DNA of 39,182 nt from Pseudomonadota bacterium (lineage in GTDB: Bacteria; Pseudomonadota; Alphaproteobacteria; Caulobacterales; Caulobacteraceae), in the NCBI GenBank assembly GCA_018241335.1, contig JAFEEA010000012.1:1-39182 (forward strand). Direction: 5' to 3'. Both the position numbers and the translations under genes were made by a program. Below the pieces are notes generated by a model that made no database searches, was not told where the DNA came from, and worked only from the letters and a program-made list of their open reading frames with translations. Positions 23,963 through 33,719 of this stretch are shown here, one piece after another (positions within the stretch are counted from its first letter, which is position 1; every line of letters begins with the position of its first letter).

Positions 23963-24507
23963 TTCTCCATGAGCCGGGGCATCAGTTCGACCATGTTGCA
24001 GGGGCCGTGGCGGCTGTCGAGCTGGGCGGCGATGACCTTGTCCCAGCCGTCGCGGACGGCGCCGTTGGAGCCGGGCAGGCAGAAGATGAACACCCCGTCG
24101 ATGATCCCCGCCAGGGCCCGCGACTGCAGGGTCGAAAGACCGACCGACTGGTAGCTGACCAGATGGAAGACCACCGAGAAACCCTCCATGCGCTTGTCCA
24201 GCAGGGGCTCGACCGCCTCGGGCGTGACGTCGCGGCCGGTGATGCCGGTGCCGCCGGTGGTGACGATGACGTCCACCTCGCCGGAGGTGGTCCAGGCCTT
24301 CACCTGGGCGCGGATGGCGGCGACGTCGTCGCGCACGATGGCCTTGCCCGCCAGGGCGTGGCCGGCGCTCGTGGCGCGTTCGACCAGCAGCTGGCCGGAG
24401 GTGTCGGTGGCCTCGTCGCGGGTGTCGGAGACGGTCAGCACCGCGATGCGCACGGGCTTGAGAGGCTGGTCGGTGTTGATCTTGCCGCCGGGGGTGAGGG
24501 CGTTCAT
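23959..24507 (-). CDS. moaB: Molybdenum cofactor biosynthesis protein MoaB
   Basis: This 182-residue MoaB/MogA-type protein adenylylates molybdopterin before metal insertion. It contains [20 protein letters not shown], the phosphate-binding [19 protein letters not shown], and [18 protein letters not shown] near the C-terminus. ATG 24507 is taken as the start because the following residues lead straight into the family fold; the frame is open further, but that region is moaE in another frame. A separate mogA is not in the window. It is 14 bases after moaE. Confidence 0.96.
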
Positions 24508-24521
24508 CGGCTTGTCTCCAG

Positions 24522-24962
24522 TCAGTCCCAGCGGGCGGCGTCGGCGAGGTCGCGGGCGGTGGGCTCGACCCACCGTTCGCCGCCGGGGCCGTGCTCCTTC
24601 TTCCAGAAGGGCGCGCGGGATTTCAAATAGTCCATCAGGTGGTCGCAGGCCTCGAAGGCGGCGCGGCGGTGGGCCGAGGCGGTGGCCACGAAGACGATGG
24701 CCTCGCCGGGCGCGATGCGGCCGACCCGGTGCAGGATCAGGAAGTCCTGCAGGCCGAAGCGCGTCACCGCCGCCTGGGCGATCTCGTCGATCTGGGCCTC
24801 GGTGAAGCCGGGATAGGCTTCCAGTTCCAGCGCCGTGGCCTGGCCCGCCTCGCCGCGGGCGATGCCGGTGAAGCTGGCGACGGCGCCGGTCTCGGTGCGG
24901 CCGGCGCAAAAGCGGTTCAGTTCCGCGCCCGGATCGAAAGGCTGGTCGAGGAGCCGGATCAT
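24522..24962 (-). CDS. moaE: Molybdopterin synthase catalytic subunit MoaE
   Basis: This 146-residue large subunit of molybdopterin synthase transfers two sulfurs from MoaD thiocarboxylate to cyclic pyranopterin. It contains [52 protein letters not shown] and the basic segment [14 protein letters not shown] carrying the catalytic lysines. It lies ten bases after moaD and is in the same operon. Confidence 0.97.
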   Translation of the reverse strand: MIRLLDQPFDPGAELNRFCAGRTETGAVASFTGIARGEAGQATALELEAYPGFTEAQIDEIAQAAVTRFGLQDFLILHRVGRIAPGEAIVFVATASAHRRAAFEACDHLMDYLKSRAPFWKKEHGPGGERWVEPTARDLADAARWD

Positions 24963-24972
24963 CCCCCGCGCC

Positions 24973-25218
24973 TCAGCCGCCGCTCATGGGCGGCAGGAAG
25001 GCCACTTCCGCCGCGCCCGCCAGGCTGACGTCGCCGCGCACCAGGGCCTTGTCCACGGCCGCGCGCACCCCCGGCCCGTCCAGGGCCTCGCCGAGGCCGC
25101 GGTCGTCCTTGGCGATCAGGGCCTTGAGCGCCGACAGCCGCGCCGGCGTCGGGTCGAAGCGGCGCTCGCGCCAGCCGGCGATGTCGCTGAGGCGACCGAA
25201 GAGCAGGACGCGGGTCAA
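24973..25218 (-). CDS. moaD: Molybdopterin synthase sulfur carrier subunit MoaD
   Basis: This 81-residue ubiquitin-like protein ends PPMSGG, the double glycine that is adenylylated and thiocarboxylated. The N-terminal strand VLLFGRLSDIAGW is typical. The only suitable start is TTG at 25218, three bases after the moaA stop codon, so expression probably depends on ribosomes finishing moaA. The weak start may set the ratio of MoaD to the other subunits; that is inference. Confidence 0.93.
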   Translation of the reverse strand: MTRVLLFGRLSDIAGWRERRFDPTPARLSALKALIAKDDRGLGEALDGPGVRAAVDKALVRGDVSLAGAAEVAFLPPMSGG

Positions 25219-25221
25219 GGG

Positions 25222-26280
25222 TCAGCCGCCGGTAGTCGACATGTGCCGCGACACGGCCGGCGCCGCGCCCCGGTCGATTTGGAAGTCATGGCCCTGGGGC
25301 TTGGCGTCCACCGCCAGGCGGATCGCGGCCGTCAGGTCCTCGTCCGACCCGCCGGCGCGCAGCACCGCGCGCAGGTCGCTGGCGTCCTCGCGGCCCAGGC
25401 AGGTGTGCAGGGTGCCGGTGCAGGTCAGGCGCACCCGGTTGCAGGCCTCGCAGAAATTGTGCGTCAGCGGGGTGATGAAGCCCAGCCGCCCGCCCGTCTC
25501 GGCCACCTCGACATAGCGCGCCGGCCCGCCGGTGGTCAGGGGGATGTCGCGCAGGGTCCAATAGCTCTCCAGGTCGGCGCGGACCTTGGCCAGGGACAGG
25601 AACTGGTCGGTGCGGTCCTCGTCGATCTCGCCCAGCGGCATGGTCTCGATCAGGGTCATGTCGAGGCCCCGGCCGTGGGCCCACTTGATCAGGTCGGGGA
25701 TCTCGGCGGCGTTGTCGCGCGCCAGGGCGACCGCGTTCAGCTTGACCTTCAGCCCGGAGCCTTGAGCCGCCTCGATGCCGCCGATCACCTTGCCGAGGTC
25801 GCCACCCCGGGTCAGGCGGGCGAAGAGATCGGGCTTCAGGGTGTCCAGCGAGACGTTGATCCGGCGCACCCCGTGGCGCGCCAGCTCCGGCGCGAACTCC
25901 GCCAGGCGGGTGCCGTTGGTGGTGAGGGTCAGCTCCTCCAGGGCGCCGGACTTCAGGTGCCGCGACAGGCGCTCGACCAGGGTCATCAGCCCCTTGCGCA
26001 CCAGCGGTTCGCCGCCGGTCAGGCGCAGCTTGCGCACCCCCAGCCCCACGAAGGCCGAGGCGATGCGGTCCAGCTCCTCCAGCGTCAGGACCTCGGCCTT
26101 CGGCAGGAAGCGCATGTGCTCGGACATGCAGTAGACGCAGCGCAGGTCGCAACGGTCGGTGACCGAGACGCGCAGATAGGTCACCGTGCGCCCGAAGCTG
26201 TCCACCAGGCCGGTCGGCGCTTCGGCGCCGCTGAGACGCGCACGGCGCGCTTGCGGCAGGCTGGTGTCATAGGGCGTCAT
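25222..26280 (-). CDS. moaA: GTP 3',8-cyclase MoaA
   Basis: This 352-residue radical SAM enzyme carries out the first step of molybdopterin synthesis. The N-terminal cluster motif is CDLRCVYC, followed by the SAM-binding [12 protein letters not shown]. The C-terminal cluster ligands are in [21 protein letters not shown]. The protein ends STTGG; a free C-terminal Gly-Gly is required in known MoaA. ATG 26280 leaves 29 bases to the divergent MocA-like gene; a start at 26331 would overlap it. It heads the moaA-moaD-moaE-moaB-moaC-moeA operon. Confidence 0.97.
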   Translation of the reverse strand: MTPYDTSLPQARRARLSGAEAPTGLVDSFGRTVTYLRVSVTDRCDLRCVYCMSEHMRFLPKAEVLTLEELDRIASAFVGLGVRKLRLTGGEPLVRKGLMTLVERLSRHLKSGALEELTLTTNGTRLAEFAPELARHGVRRINVSLDTLKPDLFARLTRGGDLGKVIGGIEAAQGSGLKVKLNAVALARDNAAEIPDLIKWAHGRGLDMTLIETMPLGEIDEDRTDQFLSLAKVRADLESYWTLRDIPLTTGGPARYVEVAETGGRLGFITPLTHNFCEACNRVRLTCTGTLHTCLGREDASDLRAVLRAGGSDEDLTAAIRLAVDAKPQGHDFQIDRGAAPAVSRHMSTTGG

Positions 26281-26309
26281 GTCCCGGGCAACATAGGGGC
26301 TAAACACGC

Positions 26310-26981
26310 ATGGCGACAGGGGGCGAGGCAATTGGCGGCGGGCCGGACGACGCGGCCCGGCCCCTGGAGGCGGCGGTCCTGGAGGCCGTGGTCCTGGCTG
26401 GCGGCTTCGGCTCGCGCTTCGGCGGCGGCAAGCTGACCGCGCCCTGGCGGGACGGCCGGCTGATCGACGGCGCCCTGGCCGCCGCCTTCGCCGCGCCCGT
26501 GCGGACCGTGACCGTGGTCACCGGCGCGGACGCCGCCGTGGGCGAGGCGGCGCGGGCCTTCGCCGCGCGGGCGGGTCAGGGCGCGCGCCTCAGGCTGGTT
26601 CACGCCGCCGACCACGCCGAGGGCATGGCCGCCACCCTTCGCGCCGGGATCGCCAGCCTGCCGGGCGACGCGGGCGGCGCCTTCGTCTTCCTGGGCGACA
26701 TGCCGCGCGTTCCACCGGCCGTCCTGCCGAAGCTGGCCGAGGCCCTGGCGGGCGAGGCGGCGGGCGTGAAGGCCCTGGCCGCCGCCCCCGTGTTCGACGG
26801 CCAGCGCGGCCACCCGGTTCTGTTCGGCCGCGCGTTGTTCCCGGGCCTGCTGGCGCTGACCGGCGACGAGGGCGCGCGCAATGTCCTGCGCGGCCTCGGC
26901 CCGGCCCTGGCCATGGTTCCGGCGCCCGACGACGGGGTGCTGTTCGACGTCGATACGCCGGGGCAGCTAGGCGGGGATTAG
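26310..26981 (+). CDS. MocA/MobA-like molybdenum cofactor nucleotidyltransferase
   Basis: This 223-residue GT-A-fold nucleotidyltransferase has [14 protein letters not shown] as the nucleotide loop, [13 protein letters not shown] and [27 protein letters not shown], ending FDVDTPGQL. The last two blocks are closer to MocA, which makes the cytosine dinucleotide form, than to MobA, which makes the guanine form. That fits the XdhC and IorAB-type genes nearby, as enzymes of that family use the cytosine form. It is divergent from moaA and converges with the membrane protein gene with a 4-base overlap. CTP preference is inference. Confidence 0.88.
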   Translation: MATGGEAIGGGPDDAARPLEAAVLEAVVLAGGFGSRFGGGKLTAPWRDGRLIDGALAAAFAAPVRTVTVVTGADAAVGEAARAFAARAGQGARLRLVHAADHAEGMAATLRAGIASLPGDAGGAFVFLGDMPRVPPAVLPKLAEALAGEAAGVKALAAAPVFDGQRGHPVLFGRALFPGLLALTGDEGARNVLRGLGPALAMVPAPDDGVLFDVDTPGQLGGD

Positions 26982-27781
26982 CCCACCGCGGGCTTGGCGG
27001 CCGGCGGCGGGCCGGGCGGGTGGCCGAGCTCCAGCGGGGGGATGGCCGCGCCGGGCGAACCGGCCGCGACGGCCTTGTAGAGCGCCGCGCCGACCGGGCT
27101 GTAGGTGATCGCCTCGGTGGCGACGAAGACGCCGAGGGTGACGGCCAGGCCCACGAGCCAGGCGGGGTGCGCGCGGCCGGTGCGTCGCATGTCCGCGATG
27201 ATCCCGGCCAGGGGGAAGACCAGGCAGACCGCGAAGGTCGCCTCCCACGCCCAGGGCGCGATCAGCGGCATCGGCAGGAGCCGTCCGACCCCGGGGCCCA
27301 CCATCATCGCCATGCCGCTGAAGTGCAGGCGGCGGTGCCAGTCGGTCCGCTTGCGCAGGGCGATCGCCGCATAGGTCAGGCCGGCGAACCCGATCAGGGT
27401 CATCGGGTCGAAGACCAGGAAATGCAGCGGCTTGAAGAAGAACGGCACGTGGCCGGCGCGGATGTCGAAGACAGTGACCGCACAGCCCATCGCCAACATC
27501 AGCACCACCCAGCCGGCGGCCAGCCAGCCTAAGCGCCGGTGCAGGGCGATATGGCCCCGCGCCGCCAGGACGTTCTGGGTCAGGAAGATCACCACCCAGC
27601 CCATGAAGGTCAGGGCGTGGGCGTGGACGATCGGCGGCGAGGCGAAGGTCGAGCGCCCCATCGCCAGGTTGAGCACGAAGCCCGCGACGATGGTCAGGGC
27701 CATGGCGATGGCTCCGCCCAGGAAGAAACCCCGGTCGTCCCGACCTGGAGCCGAATGCAACGGTTCAGCGATGGCAGCCAT
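26978..27781 (-). CDS. Hypothetical multi-pass membrane protein
   Basis: This 267-residue protein has about seven predicted membrane helices (for example FFLGGAIAMALTIVAGFVLNL, WLAAGWVVLMLAMGCAV, LVGLAVTLGVFVATEAI) and a Pro/Ala-rich C-terminal tail. Histidines are placed at helix ends: IVHAHALTF, GHIALHRRLGW, FKPLHFLVF and DWHRRLHFSG. Such pairs could bind haem or metal, but I know of no proof. I do not recognise a named family. Its stop overlaps the end of the MocA-like gene by 4 bases on the opposite strand. The 186 bases upstream show no other feature. Confidence 0.8.
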   Translation of the reverse strand: MAAIAEPLHSAPGRDDRGFFLGGAIAMALTIVAGFVLNLAMGRSTFASPPIVHAHALTFMGWVVIFLTQNVLAARGHIALHRRLGWLAAGWVVLMLAMGCAVTVFDIRAGHVPFFFKPLHFLVFDPMTLIGFAGLTYAAIALRKRTDWHRRLHFSGMAMMVGPGVGRLLPMPLIAPWAWEATFAVCLVFPLAGIIADMRRTGRAHPAWLVGLAVTLGVFVATEAITYSPVGAALYKAVAAGSPGAAIPPLELGHPPGPPPAAKPAVG

Positions 27782-27967
27782 GACGTTCCCCCCGGATGGC
27801 GATGCGGGGGGATACTGGCGCCCGCATGACGGTCACGCTAGCCCTGTTCGGCGAACCTGGGTTGCGGGGCGATGGAGGCGCGATGTCGGCGTCGAGCCAT
27901 TGTGGACTTGGGCCAGGTCGGTGAGGGTGGGGGCGGTCCATCGCGGTGGACCCGGACGGGGCCAGCG

Positions 27968-28564
27968 ATGCTCAGGATCTATCATGCGCCGGGAACGCGG
28001 TCGGTGCGGCCAATCTGGGCCGCCTGCGAGCTTGGGCTGCAGTTCGAGATCGCGCCGGTCGACTTCTCAGCGGCCTACCGCGACACGCCGGAGTGGCGGG
28101 CGATCAGCCCGGCGGGCAAGCTGCCCGCGCTGACCGATGGCGAGCTGACCCTGTTCGAGTCGGGCGCGATGGTGGACTACATCCTCGACCGCTATGGGGA
28201 AGGGCGGCTCAGGCCACCCGCGGGCACCGCCGCGCGCGCACTCTGCCAGCAGTGGTGCTGGTTCAGCGAAGCGACGCTCCTGCGTCCGCTCGGCCTCGCC
28301 GCCCTTCTGCGCGACCCGCCCGAGGCCGTCGTCGCGGCCGCATTGGCGAAGGCCCGGGAGGCCATTGGCGTTGTCGATTCCGCGCTGGCTGGACGCGCCT
28401 ACATGCTGGGCGACGCGTTCACCGCGGCCGACATCATGATGGGCTATTCGCTCGCCTTCCTGGATCACCTGAAGCTGCTGGACGGCGACGCTCACCGCAA
28501 CGGCGTCGCCTACCTTGCGCGCCTCAAGACGCGCGAGGCGTTCCAGCGGGCGTTGAACGCCTGA
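27968..28564 (+). CDS. Glutathione S-transferase family protein
   Basis: This 198-residue protein has a thioredoxin-like N-terminal domain (MLRIYHAPGTRSVRPIWAACELG, with Ser in the activating position) and the cis-Pro/glutathione-site motif GKLPALTDGELTLFESGAMVDYI. The C-terminal helical domain has YMLGDAFTAADIMMGYSLAF with the N-capping Asp. Substrates cannot be inferred. ATG 27968 matches the family start; the open frame before it (from 27872) does not. Confidence 0.93.
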   Translation: MLRIYHAPGTRSVRPIWAACELGLQFEIAPVDFSAAYRDTPEWRAISPAGKLPALTDGELTLFESGAMVDYILDRYGEGRLRPPAGTAARALCQQWCWFSEATLLRPLGLAALLRDPPEAVVAAALAKAREAIGVVDSALAGRAYMLGDAFTAADIMMGYSLAFLDHLKLLDGDAHRNGVAYLARLKTREAFQRALNA

Positions 28565-28591
28565 AGGCGAGGGTCCCGACGAACGGCCTTC

Positions 28592-29287
28592 TCACCCCAC
28601 CCGGGCGCGGATCGCGTCGCGGTTCTTGAACAGGGTCCAGAAGGCTTCGGCGATGTCGGCGGGGTCGATCGTGGGCATGGCGGCGGCGTCGTAGCCGGTT
28701 CCGCGCACCACGCCGGCGATGGTGACCTCGCCCACATAGACGCCTTCGCTCCTGAGGCGGGCGGCCAGCAGGCCGACCAGCTTGGCCTTGGCGGCGTTGC
28801 CCAGGGGCACGCCCATCTCCTTCAGCATCAGGGCCAGGTTGTCGATCATCGGGTCTGGCTCGCCGAAGGCGCCGTTGGTGACCAGCACCGCCCCGTCACC
28901 GGCCGCCTTGAGGTCCGGCAGGGCCGCCTGCACCGCGGCCACCAGGCCCACCAGGGCGACGTCGAAGAGTCCGGCCAGGGCGGACGGGTCGGCGGTCATC
29001 AGGTCCTCGACGCCGTGGCCGCTGAAGGCGTTCCAGTGGATCACCCCGATGGGGCCGAGGGCGGCCCGGGCCTGTTCCACCGCGCCGCGGATCGCGGCCG
29101 GGTCGCCGGCGTCGGCGGGGAAGGCGGCGGCCGTGACGCCCTTGGCCTTCAGGGCCTCGACCCCCGCCGCCAGCCTGGCCTCGGTGCGCCCCACCAGGGC
29201 GACAGCATAGCCCGCCGCCCCGAACCGCTCGGCCATGGCGCTGGAGACGCCGGGCCCGTAGCCGACGACGAGAATGGTCTTGGGCAT
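28592..29287 (-). CDS. SDR-fold protein lacking the usual catalytic tyrosine
   Basis: This 231-residue Rossmann protein begins with ILVVGYGPGVSSAMAERF, a variant of the TGxxxGxG nucleotide loop, then AVALVGRTEARL. The NNAG position reads WNAFSG. The place where YxxxK should be reads LGNAAKAKLVGLLAARL, so a lysine remains but no tyrosine precedes it by four residues, and the usual active-site Ser is replaced in LVTNGAFG. It may bind NAD(P) without standard SDR chemistry, or use a different residue. It converges with the GST gene. Confidence 0.85.
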   Translation of the reverse strand: MPKTILVVGYGPGVSSAMAERFGAAGYAVALVGRTEARLAAGVEALKAKGVTAAAFPADAGDPAAIRGAVEQARAALGPIGVIHWNAFSGHGVEDLMTADPSALAGLFDVALVGLVAAVQAALPDLKAAGDGAVLVTNGAFGEPDPMIDNLALMLKEMGVPLGNAAKAKLVGLLAARLRSEGVYVGEVTIAGVVRGTGYDAAAMPTIDPADIAEAFWTLFKNRDAIRARVG

Positions 29288-29397
29288 GGGCGCGGCCTCC
29301 GGGTTTCGCAGCCGTCATCGTCCCTCCGCGCGAGCCGGAGGAAAAGCCGGAAACGCATACCGGTATGGCGGCTAACAGGGTGGCCGCCCTGCGGCGC

Positions 29398-30807
29398 CTA
29401 TTCGCCGTAGGTGGCAGGGTCGAGGGTGAAGGCCAGGCCTTGCCAATCGCCCCGGCCGGCGTCGCGGCGGGCGCGGTTCTCGGCGGCGGTGCGGCGGTAG
29501 AGGGCCAGGGCCGCGCGGTCGTCCATGTCGCCGGTGTCGATGTCCAGATGTTCGGCCAGAAGCTGCCGGCGAAGGGCGCGCACGGCGGCCGGATCCCAGA
29601 CCGAGGCGTTGATCTCGATATCGCCGAAGAACGAGCGGCGGGCGATGTTGCACGAGCCGATGGTCATCCAGGCGTCGTCCACCAGCATCACCTTGGCGTG
29701 GACATAGACATTGTGGCGGCGGCCCTCGGCGTCCGCGCCGGCGACGCCGACCAGGGCGAAGCGCTCGTGCCGGCCGAGCGCGGCGAGCTGATCGAACAGG
29801 GACCGGCCTTCCGGGCGCTGGCGGGCGGCGCGCAGCTCGCCGTAGGCCTCGGCCGGGGTCAGGGCGACGACCTCGACGCCCCGCTCGAGGGCGCCGCCCA
29901 GGGCCGCCAGGACGTCCGGGTCGAACACCGTCTGGTTCTCGATGTAGATCGAGCGGCGGGCGGCGGCGATGGCCAGGCGGTACTGCTCGGCGATGGCCAG
30001 TTCGCCGGCGGCGATGTCGTGCGCCGCGCCGCCGACGCAGGACCGGCCGTCGGCGTAGAGGCCGGCGCGCACGGTGCGCTGGATCTGCACACGGCTGGGC
30101 CCGGCCGGGGGCGCCGCGCGCTCGGGGAAGGCCAGGTCGTCGTCCGCCGCGCAGGCCCAGACGCCGTCCGGCTGGTCGCGGTCGCTGGCCTCGTTCCAGC
30201 GCTGCACGAAGTTGTGCGCCACGTCGGCGGCCGAGGGGCCCTCGATCTCGACATAGACGTCGTGCACGTGCGGCTCGCCGTCCACGATGCGGTGGCCGGG
30301 GGCGACGACATAGTCGCGGCCCAAGTTGATGCCGCCGACGAAGGCCACTTCGCCCGGGCGGCCGGCGTCGATCACCCAGCTCTTCTGGTGCTGGCAGTAC
30401 CCCTTCTGAGCCCGGTCCCAGCGCATGCGCACCGGCGAGGCCCGCTCGCCCAGCATGGCGCGCTGGTCGGCCGAGCCGGAGAAGGTCGCCCCCTCCACCC
30501 GCCGGGTCTCGTCGTTGACCCGCCAGAACAGGGCGCGCACCTCGACGCCGCGGGCGGCGGCGCGGTCCAGCACCTCGAACAGCGAGCCGCGGCCGTCCGG
30601 CATCTCGAAGTCGTGGCTGAGGAAGGCCACCGTCACCCAGACGCTGTGGCGCGCGGCCTCCACCGCCTCGCAGATGCGCCGGAAGGCCGGCTCGCCGTCG
30701 ACCAGGGGGACGACGCGGTTGCCGTCGCGGGCCGGATAGGCGCCGCCGGACGTCGCGGGGATGTGCGCCGCCGCCTGCAGGCCGATGTCCATCGCCGCTT
30801 CCGTCAT
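29398..30807 (-). CDS. Phospholipase D / cardiolipin synthase-type protein
   Basis: This 469-residue protein has two HKD motifs, the paired active site of the PLD superfamily: HQKSWVID followed by FVGGINLGRDY, and HAKVMLVDD followed by TIGSCNIARRSF. It lacks N-terminal membrane helices, unlike many cardiolipin synthases, so it could be a soluble phosphatidyl-transferase or phospholipase. It opens with TSGGAYPARDGNRVVPLVDG. ATG 30807 is favoured by GAGGGG upstream; ATG 30792 is possible. It is divergent from the ParDE genes. Confidence 0.9.
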   Translation of the reverse strand: MTEAAMDIGLQAAAHIPATSGGAYPARDGNRVVPLVDGEPAFRRICEAVEAARHSVWVTVAFLSHDFEMPDGRGSLFEVLDRAAARGVEVRALFWRVNDETRRVEGATFSGSADQRAMLGERASPVRMRWDRAQKGYCQHQKSWVIDAGRPGEVAFVGGINLGRDYVVAPGHRIVDGEPHVHDVYVEIEGPSAADVAHNFVQRWNEASDRDQPDGVWACAADDDLAFPERAAPPAGPSRVQIQRTVRAGLYADGRSCVGGAAHDIAAGELAIAEQYRLAIAAARRSIYIENQTVFDPDVLAALGGALERGVEVVALTPAEAYGELRAARQRPEGRSLFDQLAALGRHERFALVGVAGADAEGRRHNVYVHAKVMLVDDAWMTIGSCNIARRSFFGDIEINASVWDPAAVRALRRQLLAEHLDIDTGDMDDRAALALYRRTAAENRARRDAGRGDWQGLAFTLDPATYGE

Positions 30808-30917
30808 CGCTCGCCCCTCGCTCCGCTCGCCCGCCTGCTAACGGTCACAGGAGAGCGAGGAAAGCCGGAATCGGCGACGACTTGGCGACGGTCGGCGGCC
30901 AAGGTGACTAGAATGGG

Positions 30918-30934
30918 GTACGATTTCGTCGTAC
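30918..30934 (+). promoter_or_regulatory. Palindromic operator candidate upstream of parDE
   Basis: GTACGA (30918-30923) and TCGTAC (30929-30934) form a perfect inverted pair with a 5-base spacer, 24 bases before the antitoxin start. Ribbon-helix-helix antitoxins bind such sites to repress their own operon, so this is a reasonable operator. A TAGAAT at 30909-30914 just upstream could be a -10 element. Confidence 0.5.
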
Positions 30935-30957
30935 TTTTTCACACCCGGAGGTAAGCC

Positions 30958-31239
30958 ATGGCGACCAAGGTCGAGAAACTCTCCATCTCCATCACCACCG
31001 CCCAGGCCGAGGCGATCCGCCAGGCCGTGGAAGCCGGCGCCTACGCCTCGACCAGCGACGCCGTCCGCGACGCGCTGCGGCTGTGGGAAGATCGACGCCG
31101 CGAGCGCGCCGCAGCGATCGAGACGGTTCGCCGGCTCTGGCAAGAGGGGCTAGCCAGCGGCGTCGCCGAAGAGCGGCGCAGCGCCGACCAGATCAAGGCG
31201 GCCGGTCGCGCGCGGCTGGCGAAGGTCCGTGGCGCTTAA
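30958..31239 (+). CDS. parD: ParD-type ribbon-helix-helix antitoxin
   Basis: This 93-residue protein has an N-terminal RHH DNA-binding domain (KLSISITTAQAEAIRQAVEAGAY, then STSDAVRDALRLWE) and a charged, extended C-terminal part (EERRSADQIKAAGRARL) that would wrap the toxin. GGAGG six bases before ATG 30958 is a strong ribosome-binding site. It overlaps the toxin gene by 11 bases, so the antitoxin is made first and the toxin is coupled to it. Confidence 0.9.
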   Translation: MATKVEKLSISITTAQAEAIRQAVEAGAYASTSDAVRDALRLWEDRRRERAAAIETVRRLWQEGLASGVAEERRSADQIKAAGRARLAKVRGA

Positions 31240-31534
31240 GATCCGGCGGACTGTCGCCGCGGATCAGGACCTGGATGAGATCTGGATCTACATCGCCGTC
31301 GACAGCGACGCCGCGGCCGACCGACTCGTCGACCGGATCGTGGCCGCAGAAGACCGGCTGGCCGAGTTTCCGAACCTCGGCCGCCTGAGGCCCGATCTGG
31401 CCGAAGACGTCCGAAGCTGGGCCGTGGGCGACTATGTCATCCTTTACAGGCTGACGGCCGACGAAATTCTGGTCGCCCGCATCCTCCACGGTGCGCGCGA
31501 CCTCGGAGCGCTGTTCGCGGCCGATACGCCCTAA
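31229..31534 (+). CDS. parE: ParE/RelE-superfamily toxin
   Basis: This 101-residue protein has the ParE toxin pattern: [60 protein letters not shown] and [10 protein letters not shown] near the end. ParE toxins inhibit gyrase, although the exact target here is unproven. It starts with GTG inside the antitoxin gene. Its stop codon overlaps the end of the convergent molybdenum hydroxylase gene by 4 bases. Confidence 0.9.
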   Translation: MALKIRRTVAADQDLDEIWIYIAVDSDAAADRLVDRIVAAEDRLAEFPNLGRLRPDLAEDVRSWAVGDYVILYRLTADEILVARILHGARDLGALFAADTP

Positions 31535-33705
31535 GCCGGCTTCACGAACGGCAGGCTGAGGGTCGGCTTGCCGGAGATGGCCAGCAGGGCGTTGGCGACC
31601 GCCGGGGCGATCACCGGGACGCCCGGCTCGCCAATACCGGAGGGCTTGTTGGCCGAGGGGACGATGTAGGTCTCCACGGTCGGGGCCTCGCTCATGCGCA
31701 GCACGCGGTAGGCGTCGAAGTTCTTCTGGTCCACGATGCCGTTCTTCATCGTGATCTGGCCATAGAGCGCCGCCGACAGGCCGTAGCAGACGCCGCCTTC
31801 CATCTGGGCGGCGATCTGGTCGGGCGAGATGGCCAGGCCGCAGTCCACCGCGCAGACCACGCGGCCGACCTTGGGAACGCCGCCGTCCAGCTTCACCTCG
31901 GCGACCTGGGCGACCACGGTGCCGAAGCTCTCGTGCACCGCCACCCCTTGCGTCCAGCCGTCGGCGGCCTTGCCGGCCTTTTCCACGGCCAGGTTCAGCG
32001 CCGCCAGGTGCCGGTCGGCCTTGGCCTTCTGGTAGAGGGCGCGGCGGTACTCCACCGGGTCCTTGCCGGCCTTGCGGGCCAGCTGGTCGATGGTGTGCTC
32101 CATCACGAAGGCGGTGTGGGTCGCGCCCACGGAACGCCACCACAGCACCGGCACGCCGGCGGGGGGCAGGGAGACCTGGCCGTCCACGATCGGCGTCGCC
32201 TTCAGGTAGGGCGAGCCCATGGCCCCTTCCACGGCAGTGGCGTCGGGGCCCTTGCCGGCCGGAATGGGCGAACCCTTCATGATCGACTGGGTGACCAGGC
32301 GGTGGCGCCAATGGGCGGGGAAGCCATCGGCGCCCAGGCTGACCTTGACCGCGTGGTGGACCATCGGCCGGTAGTAGCCGGCGGTCATGTCGTCCTCGCG
32401 CGTCCAGACCAGCTTCACCGGCCGGCCGTCGCCCACGTGCTTGGCGATGTGGACGCACTCGGAGACATAGTCGGACTGGAAGTTGGCGCGCCGCCCGAAC
32501 GAGCCGCCGGCGAACAGGGTCTCGATCTCCACGCTGCCGGGCAGGGCGCCGGCGATCTTGCCGGTGTTGAGCTGGTCGACGGTGGGGATCTGCGAGCCGA
32601 AGGTCAGCTTGTGCTTGCCGCCGCCGATCTCGGCCACGCAGTTCATCGGCTCCATGGTGGCGTGGGCGAGGAAGGGGAAGTCGTAGGCCGCCTCGACCAC
32701 CGTCCCCGACATCGGCTGGGCGGGATCGCCGCCGGTCTGGAAGACCTGCCACTTGGCCTCGCCGTCGGGCGTCTGCTGGCCCGAGGCGATGGCGTGGTAC
32801 TGGGCCATGATCTCGTCGCTGGAGCGGCGCTCGGCCTTGGCGTCGTCCCAGTCGACCTTGAGCGCGTCGCGGCCCTGGCGCGCGGCCCAGGTGCTGGACG
32901 CCACCACGGCGACCCCGCTGGGGATCTTGAACACGTCGACCACGCCGGGGACCGCGCGGGCCGCCTTGTCGTCGAAGCTCTTGACCTTGCCGCCGAAGCG
33001 CGGGGCGTGGGCCACCATCGCCGTCAGCATGTTGGGCAGGTGGACGTCCTGGGTGTAGCGGGCGGTCCCCGTGGACTTGGCCGCCGAATCCTTGCGCCGC
33101 ACCCGGTCGGTGCCGATCAGGGTGAAGGCCTTGGGGTCCTTGAGCGTCGGGTTCTCGGGCGGCTTGATCTTGGCCGCGTCGGCCACAAGCTCGCCGAAGG
33201 TCGCCGACTTGCCCGAGGCGTGGCCGACGACGCCGTTCTTGACCGTCACCTCGCCGGCCGGGACCGACCACCGGGCGGCGGCGGCCTGGACGAACATGGC
33301 CCGGGCCGCGGCGCCGGCCTGGCGCAGCTGCATCCAGGAATTGGCGATGGCGGACGAGCCGCCGGTGCCCTGAACCCCCATGCCGATGTTCTGGTAGACC
33401 TTGGCGATGGCCGGCGCCTGCTCGACCTTGACCTTGTCCCAGTCGGCGTCGAGCTCCTCGGCGGCGATGGCCGCCAGGCCGGCGTGGTTCCCCTGGCCGA
33501 ACTCGATGTGCTTGGAGATCACCGTCACCGCCCCGTCGGGAGCGATCTTGATGAACGGGCCGAAGGCGCCGAAGTCGGTCTTGGCGCCGATGGAGAGCAG
33601 GGTGGCCGGCGAGCAGCCGACCAGCAGGGCGCCGCCGGCGGTGGCGGCGGTGACCACCAGCACGTCGCGGCGGCTGGGCGTGAATCCCTTGGCGGGAGCG
33701 TTCAT
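31531..33705 (-). CDS. IorB-type molybdenum hydroxylase large subunit
   Basis: This 724-residue molybdopterin-binding subunit belongs to the xanthine dehydrogenase family in the isoquinoline 1-oxidoreductase (IorB) group. The N-terminus carries a twin-arginine motif (SRRDVLVV), a hydrophobic stretch and a lipobox-like LLVGC, suggesting Tat export and perhaps lipid anchoring. Later blocks include [65 protein letters not shown], and [16 protein letters not shown] with the catalytic Glu. ATG 33705 follows iorA by 14 bases. The substrate is probably an N-heterocycle or an aldehyde; sequence alone cannot decide. Cytosine-form cofactor and XdhC-dependent maturation are expected. Confidence 0.92.
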   Translation of the reverse strand: MNAPAKGFTPSRRDVLVVTAATAGGALLVGCSPATLLSIGAKTDFGAFGPFIKIAPDGAVTVISKHIEFGQGNHAGLAAIAAEELDADWDKVKVEQAPAIAKVYQNIGMGVQGTGGSSAIANSWMQLRQAGAAARAMFVQAAAARWSVPAGEVTVKNGVVGHASGKSATFGELVADAAKIKPPENPTLKDPKAFTLIGTDRVRRKDSAAKSTGTARYTQDVHLPNMLTAMVAHAPRFGGKVKSFDDKAARAVPGVVDVFKIPSGVAVVASSTWAARQGRDALKVDWDDAKAERRSSDEIMAQYHAIASGQQTPDGEAKWQVFQTGGDPAQPMSGTVVEAAYDFPFLAHATMEPMNCVAEIGGGKHKLTFGSQIPTVDQLNTGKIAGALPGSVEIETLFAGGSFGRRANFQSDYVSECVHIAKHVGDGRPVKLVWTREDDMTAGYYRPMVHHAVKVSLGADGFPAHWRHRLVTQSIMKGSPIPAGKGPDATAVEGAMGSPYLKATPIVDGQVSLPPAGVPVLWWRSVGATHTAFVMEHTIDQLARKAGKDPVEYRRALYQKAKADRHLAALNLAVEKAGKAADGWTQGVAVHESFGTVVAQVAEVKLDGGVPKVGRVVCAVDCGLAISPDQIAAQMEGGVCYGLSAALYGQITMKNGIVDQKNFDAYRVLRMSEAPTVETYIVPSANKPSGIGEPGVPVIAPAVANALLAISGKPTLSLPFVKPA

Positions 33706-33719
33706 CGGTCCGTCTCCCC

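Noticed and set aside
30838-31143. Minus-strand frame over the parD start
   Set aside because: It is antisense to the antitoxin and its protein (many Arg, Ser and Gly) has no family match. The sense frame has GGAGG and the RHH motif.
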